A stretch of 64,000 nt of DNA from Planctomycetota bacterium (lineage in GTDB: Bacteria > Planctomycetota > Phycisphaerae > Phycisphaerales > UBA1924): assembly GCA_024280755.1 (NCBI GenBank), contig JAJRPN010000030.1, positions 84,034 to 148,033 on the forward strand, read 5' to 3'. Shown piece after piece: positions 58,901 through 64,000 of this stretch. Position 1 is the first letter of the stretch; every line of letters begins with the position of its first letter. Below the pieces are notes generated by a model. That model ran no database searches. It was not told the origin of the DNA and worked only from the letters and a program-made list of their open reading frames with translations. The translations under genes and the position numbers were made by a program.

Positions 58901-59108
58901 GAAGGTTGATATCTCTATATAGATTGCCGATCGTATGGATGACCCGCCATGTGGCTGGGTGCTTCTTTCCTAGATGGCGGGATCTGACCGCAGACTCAAA
59001 GCATTTGTGGAGTTGCAGAATTCCTTTGTCAAAGTCACCCTTTGAGATGAGTTCTGCCGCGTATAAGCCTTGTCTTGTGAACTCTTGTTCAGTAATGGAT
59101 CGACGCAT
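55995..59108 (-). CDS. TPR-CHAT caspase-like protease
   Basis: 1037 aa. Residues about 10-470 are tetratricopeptide repeats (e.g. HPATWRVIHTIGNLYRDINL, HPTTLTYLYSAAYSLQVQGF, HPDLLRTLNNLADLLIRRQ). The C-terminal 350 residues are a CHAT domain: VIPDGPLHQLPLGSIAEL, LHLATHAFPG with His855 and VLSACHSGSG with Cys905, the caspase dyad, ending VYWASFAVTGAG. It should be a cysteine protease whose repeats sense a partner. The ATG at 59108 has GAGGA five bases upstream. It is convergent with the sigma factor operon and follows a 164-aa unknown gene, with an 87-bp gap. Confidence 0.92.
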   Translation of the reverse strand: MRRSITEQEFTRQGLYAAELISKGDFDKGILQLHKCFESAVRSRHLGKKHPATWRVIHTIGNLYRDINLLEDAETFYSEIYQTWKRPKKHSVAESGLCALMTFLGGVLLEQHKYREAIDILTECRLIMNESKMAGIDHIHTAKNNSVLGEALVHADRCEEAVQVFFHVYEIRLNHKDFGKHHSSTLTAQSNLASAYARLGQFKQAIEIRKECLQLRKESSEVGPTHPDTIRTYSNLSADYAKSSRFIEANAIIKEGGVHIAQSTHDIPDDLISQFEHNKSAIKQMTERPTENTQDFYAFYEQACNSSTLGPNHPTTLTYLYSAAYSLQVQGFHATAATMHHECWEKRAEVLGEEHTDTVASFIAYATASGASGEHSEAEGILNTKIDQYRDRDLSPREIEILCTTLNNLSESQGDQNCFDEAIDTLSECVFIRSYTLHKDHPDLLRTLNNLADLLIRRQATNDLEAANRLLFRILRSINALRKLAGGIENRLSMSHLHMLQDTVGAAAWCHAKVDEDPDTIVDIMEIGRNRVTLDILSQHGKSLTDLAQQIFAEGTWNSDQLEQFYKLNKLRVDLGERLNKAYESNDSHSLQTALALSESLDAEWSTLEQELIPSAEPCPIADCIRLLSEDEAILTYTWSLNFITLTLHTTNGSLPIAEPIAAANETHDLSDRINALYQSIQAKDNNELLVAEASELIDVLVPRIVQYAMANIKKVIVIPDGPLHQLPLGSIAELSGRSHFTQKLWPETPSISALSYLRNQGSKAKEAYPPGGHLLAIGNPSYSAANSTNSTTLPHDSSNNEFPPLPRSGTEAIKIVQLAKDSGWQSKSLIANEATQSHMLAHFKDCQILHLATHAFPGSVVAPQDARILISPETNHLGEIKLEEILESFGGALKHCELAVLSACHSGSGPKIADSQIALPLGFMHMGAKNIVASRWKVDDTATYLLMIKFYDILLRGNEQDSAAQPLNPVSALQEAKQWLKTSTLREVSKLLPDQLTPAETKMMSTHREKEQATGEDSHPYSHPVYWASFAVTGAG

Positions 59109-59195
59109 GAGTATCCTCGGGTATCAGTAGGGTACGGATACTGAATGATACCAGAGGTTTGGACGATCATAATAAATTTGAAAATTTTGTGTGCT

Positions 59196-59690
59196 CTAGC
59201 GACCTCGGTTTTTGTCGGTAAGCATGGCTTGAAACATGTTGTCGGCTCTCGCTTGGTCTAGTTCTTCGTTGTCGCTGCCCTGTTTTTTGTCTAGAACTCG
59301 ATCAGTGAAAGCTGAAAGCGTTTGAATCCAAGGGTTGTGCAAGTTTGAATGAGATGGTGGTGTGGAGATTTCACTTTCAATCCTTTTTGAGAGTTCAATG
59401 AGTGCTACAGAACTTAATGCCAATCGGGCGAGTTCTGTGTTCTCAATGTCCTTGAAGCCGTTCTGGACTATGTGATTCATTCGGTCATCAGAGAGAAGTG
59501 AGCCTTTGGGATTCTGATCTCGGTGTATGGCCGCAGAGTTGATTAATGCTGTGTGTGCGTCCAGTGTTGGCTGATCGATGAGAGCCACAGATATGTATTC
59601 TCGAATAGTTTGGTGATCAAAGAGCGATTCTGAAGATGCATTATGGAGATACCGTTGGCACGCATCCACTATCTTCTCGCTGTCTGTCAT
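59196..59690 (-). CDS. Unknown protein upstream of TPR-CHAT
   Basis: 164 aa, predicted helical, no recognised motif. The ATG at 59690 has GGGGAAG in front; an in-frame start at 59729 is less likely. It reads as soluble, acidic-basic mixed (KIVDACQRYLHNASSES, RLALSSVALIELSKRIESE). It precedes the CHAT gene in the same direction, so it is likely its co-transcribed partner, perhaps an adaptor or sensor. Not enough is visible to say more. Confidence 0.55.
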   Translation of the reverse strand: MTDSEKIVDACQRYLHNASSESLFDHQTIREYISVALIDQPTLDAHTALINSAAIHRDQNPKGSLLSDDRMNHIVQNGFKDIENTELARLALSSVALIELSKRIESEISTPPSHSNLHNPWIQTLSAFTDRVLDKKQGSDNEELDQARADNMFQAMLTDKNRGR

Positions 59691-59945
59691 ACTTCCCCGC
59701 AACAATCTGTTAAAAAAGTAGAATGCCACGAAACATCTGCAAAGTCAACAGAAACCTGTTTGGAAGTTTTTGTAAAAAATATTTGAGATTGCACACCCGA
59801 TTCTCAAATTCGAGCGTTCTTGATTGTGTCAGACGAAAGCATGTGATGCGATGTGCAGAGCAGCTCTCATTTGACTCGTGTACCGATTGCAACTTTGGGC
59901 ATTGCGGTTTGCGATAAAAATCGCCCTACAGAAAGGAAACGAACT

Positions 59946-60083
59946 ATGTCAACTCATCCACAATCAGGACAGTGTGCAGGATGGTACAAGTCGCGAGGCT
60001 GGTATGAATCTGGCGGCATGCTGATCAACGCAGACACTGGAGAACGAGTGCCAGTGACCAATGGCGGTTGTGTCGGTAAGTAG
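59946..60083 (+). CDS. Small Gly/Cys/Trp-rich protein (45 aa)
   Basis: Starts at an ATG preceded by GAAAGGAAA, and reads GQCAGWYKSRGWYESGGMLI, NADTGERVPVTNGGCVGK. The pattern of Gly, Trp and two Cys resembles very small proteins that form a compact fold or bind metal; no family named. The good ribosome site and position at the head of the transfer module support reality. An intergenic region with several hairpins follows. Confidence 0.55.
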   Translation: MSTHPQSGQCAGWYKSRGWYESGGMLINADTGERVPVTNGGCVGK

Positions 60084-60124
60084 CACTTCTCATCCTTCTC
60101 AACCCTACTAGGGCTAGACCCAGT

Positions 60125-60231
60125 CTTCGGGGCTTTACCAAGCCTCGGAGGTGTTCCCGAGCTTTATGTAATCTACTCTCCCTCCGTGGTCTTCTCTCCC
60201 GTTCGTTGGTGACTTAACGGTTATCAACGAA
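60125..60231 (+). other. Structured leader with competing hairpins
   Basis: A hairpin at 60125-60150 (CTTCGGGGCTT / AAGCCTCGGAG, two G-U pairs) shares its right arm with a possible alternative pairing to CCCGAGCTT just downstream, so two structures exclude each other. A further 12-pair RNA stem occurs at 60202-60213 with 60220-60231 (TTCGTTGGTGAC / GTTATCAACGAA). No T-run. It sits between the 45-aa gene and the ATPase gene and may control read-through. Confidence 0.45.
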
Positions 60232-60307
60232 TCTTCAAACTTGAATTTTGTTCCCAGTTTGCGTGCTGGGTGGATGCTCGAACTCCTTTGGTGAAAGGTG
60301 GATGGTT

Positions 60308-61795
60308 ATGTCATGGTTATTTGGTAATCGGAAGTCGCGGTTGAAGAAACCTGATTGGCAGAAGCGGCCAAACAAATCTTTTGATTCACCGATGCTGCTA
60401 CTCAATAAGGCAGGTGATGCGATCTCTTGGCGTGATGCGATGACTGGTATCTTCATGACCGGATCTGTTGGTTCTGGAAAAACATCGGTGATGCATCACT
60501 TGGTCATTGCCGCGATGCACGGTGACGCGAGCGTTGTTTGTATGACGGTTAAACCGACCGATGCTGCTGAGTATTCACGGCTTGCTGAGAAATGTGGTCG
60601 ATCCCCGGTGATCTATCGCCCGCTTGAACAGCGGTTCAACCCGGTGAAATTAATGCTTGAACACACCGAGGGTACCTTGGGTAGCCACGAGAAGATTGTA
60701 TCCCTGATTATGGATACCACCAAGCGATTGCAGAGTGGTGCTGCTTCTGGCGATGCAGGGTTCTTTATCATGCAATCCGAGCACTTCGTCAGCCAGTTGG
60801 TGACGCTGGCGATTGCCGGCGGAGTGATCCCATCTTTCAAGTGGATTCTCGATTGCATGAACTCGGTGCCACAGAGTAAGGAAGAAGCAGCCGATCCTGA
60901 GTGGCAAGCATCGTGCTCGGTATGTGAGGCGATCCGTCTCTCCCATCAGCGTAATTTACCCGAGGCCGACAAGGCCGATCGTGACCATGCAGCCAAGTGG
61001 TGGCTGCGGGATGTGGTGAAGATTCCATCGAAGACGATGGCCAGTATCGTGCTCACGCTGCAAGGGCCGTTGAGCCAGCTTACCCGAAATGAACTTGGTC
61101 AGATTCTCAACGATCCCGATGCAGACTTCGATCCAGGCTTTGTCTCCGAGACCCCATCGGTGCTAATTTTAGATGTTAGTACCCAAGAGTATGGTGAACT
61201 CGGTATCTGTATACAACGGATGATCAAACGGGCATTGTTTGAATCGCTCAAGACTCGCGATGTGACCAAGCATCCGTTCCCAGTGATTATTGTTCAAGAT
61301 GAAGTGCAGGAACTTCTCGATGCCCAGACCGAACCAGAACTTCTGCGCACTATGAGGTCGCGCAGGGTTGGTGTGGTCATGGCAACGCAGACAATCTCAA
61401 ACATTACCATGGCAGTGGGTCAATCACCCCAAGCTGAATCTATATCCCAGTCCATCTGTGGATTGCCTGGAGTCAAGATCATGATGGCCAACACAGATCC
61501 AGAAACACTGTCTTGGTGTGAGCGAACATTGACCAGTACGCCACAAATGAAGACTTCATTTGGCTCGAAAGATCAATCCAACGAAGAGAAGAAGGGGCAA
61601 GGAAAGTCCTCGGGCAAAACCTCTAATTTCTCTTTCGAGTACCAGCCATCGGTGCATGCGTGTGAAATCGCTCAGCTGAAAACTGGCGGCCCGGTCAACA
61701 AGGGCATCGTCGAATGCTTCATCACAAAACTTGGCTCTCCATTCAAATCAGGCAAAGCCAACATCAAGGTGGCCTTCAAACAAATCAACCTGTGA
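60308..61795 (+). CDS. VirD4/TraG-like conjugation coupling ATPase
   Basis: 495 aa P-loop ATPase. Walker A FMTGSVGSGKTSVMHH near residue 50, Walker B PVIIVQDEVQELL near 350 and VVMATQTISNI, a pattern of coupling proteins/HerA-FtsK-like pumps that bring DNA to a transfer channel. There is no N-terminal membrane helix, unlike classic VirD4; the next gene encodes a membrane protein that may supply the anchor. The ATG at 60308 has AAAGGTGG at proper distance; one two codons earlier is close. It heads a plus-strand group with 61860, 62708, 62886 and the integrase. Confidence 0.8.
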   Translation: MSWLFGNRKSRLKKPDWQKRPNKSFDSPMLLLNKAGDAISWRDAMTGIFMTGSVGSGKTSVMHHLVIAAMHGDASVVCMTVKPTDAAEYSRLAEKCGRSPVIYRPLEQRFNPVKLMLEHTEGTLGSHEKIVSLIMDTTKRLQSGAASGDAGFFIMQSEHFVSQLVTLAIAGGVIPSFKWILDCMNSVPQSKEEAADPEWQASCSVCEAIRLSHQRNLPEADKADRDHAAKWWLRDVVKIPSKTMASIVLTLQGPLSQLTRNELGQILNDPDADFDPGFVSETPSVLILDVSTQEYGELGICIQRMIKRALFESLKTRDVTKHPFPVIIVQDEVQELLDAQTEPELLRTMRSRRVGVVMATQTISNITMAVGQSPQAESISQSICGLPGVKIMMANTDPETLSWCERTLTSTPQMKTSFGSKDQSNEEKKGQGKSSGKTSNFSFEYQPSVHACEIAQLKTGGPVNKGIVECFITKLGSPFKSGKANIKVAFKQINL

Positions 61796-61859
61796 GCCAT
61801 GATTTGGTGTGTGTCGTTCACACACTAAATCGATGCTCACCTTCTACAAGGAGACAGTC

Positions 61860-62654
61860 ATGTCTACAGCGTCCAACACCCAACCGTCCCCACCGATCTT
61901 CGGTACAACCGCCAGCGAGTTCGGCAAGGGGGTTACGCAAGGTCAAGGGATCGCCAAACAAGGGCAAGCCGCGATCATCGGTTCCTTCAAGTTCGCCAAG
62001 GCCATCGGGCAACTGGTGTACTGGTCAATATTTTTGCTGCTCACTGGAGTTTCTGGGTGTAGCATTTTATTCCTCCGTGGAAAGATCGGTTTGATAACAG
62101 CGATCATGATCACGCTGTTGTCATTTCTGACCATGGCATGGCTTGGCCCCAACATCACCACCATACAAGCCGGGATTGTCATGCTCGGATGGTGGATATT
62201 GATGATTGCTCTTGCATTCGCTCACATAATGCTCGGAGTACACCGACTCTTTTTCCCACTGCCGATGCATGAACATATTCATCGATGGAGCTTTGGAGAA
62301 CCAGCCGCCTGGCTTGAGTATTTGTGGGGCTTGCTTCCTAGTTGGATCAATCAGAAGTATGTCGTCCAATTGCAAGAGCCAATCCTACTGGTAATCGTCG
62401 CTGTTGGCTTGTGGATGCTGGACTCGTTGGTCTTGGCCGAAGACCCAGAGCATACATCTGCGCTGTATCTGATTCCACTTTCATCGGCGGCTTCCATGAT
62501 CTTGCTCGCTGCACTTGACCGGGTGGTGTCTGCCTATCAAGGGCAACTTCACCGCGACATGCTGCTCGATCAACAATCCGAAGCCGAACGCATGAACAAA
62601 ATCCAAGGCTCTATGCACGAGCGCGAGGCCGAAGGCTATGTCCAACTTGGCTGA
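61860..62654 (+). CDS. Polytopic membrane protein of transfer module
   Basis: 264 aa, with about five hydrophobic stretches (LVYWSIFLLLTGVSGCSILF, ITAIMITLLSFLTMAWLG, IVMLGWWILMIALAFAHIML, LLVIVAVGLWMLDSLVL, YLIPLSSAASMILLAAL). The start at 61860 has AAGGAG six bases upstream. No family recognised. Its place 64 bp after the coupling ATPase suggests it is the membrane partner of that protein in DNA transfer. The C-terminal tail is hydrophilic and helical. Confidence 0.7.
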   Translation: MSTASNTQPSPPIFGTTASEFGKGVTQGQGIAKQGQAAIIGSFKFAKAIGQLVYWSIFLLLTGVSGCSILFLRGKIGLITAIMITLLSFLTMAWLGPNITTIQAGIVMLGWWILMIALAFAHIMLGVHRLFFPLPMHEHIHRWSFGEPAAWLEYLWGLLPSWINQKYVVQLQEPILLVIVAVGLWMLDSLVLAEDPEHTSALYLIPLSSAASMILLAALDRVVSAYQGQLHRDMLLDQQSEAERMNKIQGSMHEREAEGYVQLG

Positions 62655-62707
62655 ATCATAACTGTTTCATCTACTTTTCACACTTCATTTCTACAAAGGA
62701 GCACACA

Positions 62708-62899
62708 ATGTTTAAACACTACCAACACCATCAAGATTTTGATCATCTGGATGATTGGCAAGGGCCTGGTTCACCGATTCATCAAGGTTGTCCAAGTTGC
62801 GGAAACAGGCCGCAACAGTTCGATTATTCTGGTTGCCGATTAGGCAGTTGGTGCTGCCCACGCTGTGGTAGGAAGGGAGGACGCTATGGCCTTCTCTAA
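62708..62899 (+). CDS. Small zinc-ribbon protein (63 aa)
   Basis: Four paired cysteine knuckles: QGCPSCGNRP and WCCPRCGRKG, with a His-rich start (HYQHHQDFDH). Preceded by AAGGAG. Probably binds zinc and DNA or RNA. Its last 14 bases overlap the start of the HTH gene, so they are coupled. Confidence 0.65.
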   Translation: MFKHYQHHQDFDHLDDWQGPGSPIHQGCPSCGNRPQQFDYSGCRLGSWCCPRCGRKGGRYGLL

Positions 62900-63119
62900 A
62901 AATGATATTCGCCAATGGCGTGAGGTTGCTGAACCTCACAATATCGAAGATTACCCGCCGATCATGACCGTGCATCAAGCGGCTCGGATGTTGCAGGTCA
63001 GCCCATCGACGCTGTATTCAAATGTTTCACGCGGACGCTACAAGCACGCAACCAAGCGAGGCAATCCGCTGCGGTTCAATCGAGATATCTTGGTGCGAGA
63101 GTTCTTCAAGGGCAGGTAG
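62886..63119 (+). CDS. Excisionase-type helix-turn-helix protein
   Basis: 77 aa. MTVHQAARMLQVSPSTLYSN, NPLRFNRDILVREFFKG: a MerR/HTH_17 DNA-binding domain as in excisionases. The start at 62886 has GGGAGG; an in-frame start at 62865 is inside the upstream gene. It sits just before the tyrosine integrase and could help direct excision or regulate it. Confidence 0.78.
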   Translation: MAFSKNDIRQWREVAEPHNIEDYPPIMTVHQAARMLQVSPSTLYSNVSRGRYKHATKRGNPLRFNRDILVREFFKGR

Positions 63120-63156
63120 TCCCTGCTCATTCCCATCCACCCTGTCAACACCCCCT

Positions 63157-63184
63157 AGATAGCCCGGCGAGGGCTGGGCTATCT
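63157..63184 (+). terminator. Hairpin before integrase, likely terminator
   Basis: Perfect 9-bp stem AGATAGCCC / GGGCTATCT with a 10-nt loop, followed by CTTTG. The T tract is weak. Ends the upstream group of small genes or separates it from the integrase. Confidence 0.6.
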
Positions 63185-63231
63185 CTTTGCCTCAACTTAA
63201 TCATTTTTCACCAACTAGAAGGAATCTACGC

Positions 63232-63882
63232 ATGAAGTTTATGGATAAATTCACTGTGCCTGGCACACAAATCATCATTGGCAAGAAATGTCAGTACAGG
63301 AAAAATAGCGATGGCAACTCTGTCGAACGAGTCGCTAAATCCTACACCGCCGAGTATCGAGATCATGAAGGCAAACGCCGATTCGAAGGGCTCGGTACCA
63401 CCAACAAACGCGAAGCAATCCAAAGAGCATCCCTCATCCACCAGCAGATTGCTGATGGTGTTCAAAAGAAAAAACCGTCCGCACGACTCAAGTTGAGCTC
63501 CTTGATCGAACGATTCCTGGCTTTCAGTGAATCAAAGAATCTCGCCAAGACAACTCTGGCTCGATACCACAGCGAGATGGACAAGCTGCGGACATTCTGC
63601 ACGCAAGAGGGGATTGAATATCCGAGTGGGTTTACAGAAGAGCAGTTCTACAGGTACGGCCAGTGGCTTCGTGAGCAGATTCACAAACAGCATTCGGGGT
63701 ACTCACCTTCTTCACTCGAAACATCCGCGATACTCTGCAAAATGATGTTCAAATGGGGACGAACACAAGGGTTCATCCGCGAGGATCCCATTGCACGCGG
63801 GCGCATCCCCAAGGTGCCATCGGTGGTGCAGCCATGTTTTACTACGGAACAGGTGTATGGTGACCTGCCCCCCAATAACTAG
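63232..63882 (+). pseudogene. Tyrosine integrase truncated by IS3-family insertion
   Basis: Only the N-terminal part of a phage-type integrase is present. A beta-sheet arm-binding part (YTAEYRDHEGKRRFEGLGT) is followed by a SAM-like core-binding domain (LIERFLAFSESKNLAKTTLARYHSEM, then MFKWGRTQGFIREDPIAR). The frame meets the IS tip at about 63861, after FTTEQVY, and soon ends. The catalytic domain with the R-H-R-Y residues is therefore separated and would lie beyond the IS, outside the window. The start at 63232 has AGAAGGAA upstream. Element mobility by this enzyme is likely lost. Confidence 0.85.
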
Positions 63883-64000
63883 TCCATTCCTTATGCGAGT
63901 ATCCTCGTAGAATGGGCGTATTTGGAAGGCAGACAATCATGGCCAGGAAACGGCATTCAGCAGAGCAGATCATCAACAAGCTTCGTGAGGCCGAGGTCCA
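63861..64000 (+). mobile_element. IS3-family insertion sequence (left part)
   Basis: Begins with TGACCTGCCCCCCAATAACT, a tip typical of IS3-group elements that start TGA-C/A-CTGC(A/C)CCC. The first transposase gene starts 78 bp in. The rest is outside the window. Similar tips occur in inverted form at 51361-51398 and 31977-31989. Confidence 0.82.
63939..64000 (+). CDS. IS3-family transposase OrfA (partial)
   Basis: The first 20 codons read MARKRHSAEQIINKLREAEV, the standard beginning of IS3-family OrfA with its helix-turn-helix. It continues past the window edge. Confidence 0.85.
   Translation, partial: MARKRHSAEQIINKLREAEV

Noticed and set aside
55995..59108. Type III-E CRISPR locus around the TPR-CHAT gene
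   Set aside because: No gRAMP/Cas7-11, Cas1 or repeat-spacer array was found anywhere in the window.

Overview
The window looks like a chromosomal segment of a planctomycete, probably of the class Phycisphaerae. The pointers are a type II secretion-style prepilin protein (FTLIELLVVIAIIALL), a large secreted protein ending in two dockerin-like DFNGDG/DISAFL repeats and a Cys-Pro end, and many exported sugar enzymes. This taxonomic placement is inferred from protein style only.

Region 1 (about 1-18.9 kb) is ordinary, fairly GC-rich genome devoted to starch/maltodextrin-type sugars. It holds a GH13 amylase cut by the window edge, a GH31 alpha-glucosidase, a complete RbsC/RbsB/RbsA-like sugar ABC transporter, a prepilin-like protein, a GH13 lipoprotein, a secreted dockerin protein, an esterase with a starch-binding-like N-terminal module, a GHL10 lipoprotein, a ROK-like protein and a sodium:solute symporter. 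The binding-protein gene of the ABC transporter carries an in-frame TGA where a Trp codon is expected. The region ends at tRNA-Ser(CGA) and a strong terminator.

Region 2 (about 19-64 kb) is an accessory island. It starts beside the tRNA with a large serine recombinase and a DUF2924 protein, then a NucS-like nuclease and a phage-like trio (ParB/methyltransferase, HTH, terminase-like ATPase). Next comes a series of defence-type modules: a prokaryotic ubiquitin-like operon (Ub-like protein, E2-like, JAB-E1 fusion, DUF6527) divergent from XRE, ImmA/IrrE and a nucleosidase-like gene; an HTH-SNF2-type III Mod-Res operon; two PD-(D/E)XK-like genes; a WYL regulator; an XRE/GIY-YIG fusion with an AAA ATPase; a HEPN protein opposite a RecB/Cas4-like nuclease; a Fic protein under a palindromic operator; and an ECF sigma factor, an unknown partner and a TPR-CHAT protease. 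It closes with remnants of a transfer module (VirD4-like ATPase, membrane protein, small Zn-ribbon and HTH proteins) and a tyrosine integrase broken by an IS3-family element at the window edge.

One apparently complete DDE insertion sequence (52695-54150) and several solitary fragments of the same or related IS ends lie at joints between modules, which suggests that insertion sequences helped assemble the island. The strongest candidates for little-described biology are the ubiquitin-like operon, whose Ub-like protein ends Gly-Gly plus a four-residue tail next to a JAMM protease, and the sigma factor/unknown protein/TPR-CHAT locus, which resembles the protease-sigma arm of type III-E CRISPR systems but has no CRISPR components here. 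All assignments come from reading motifs and gene order; no database search was run.
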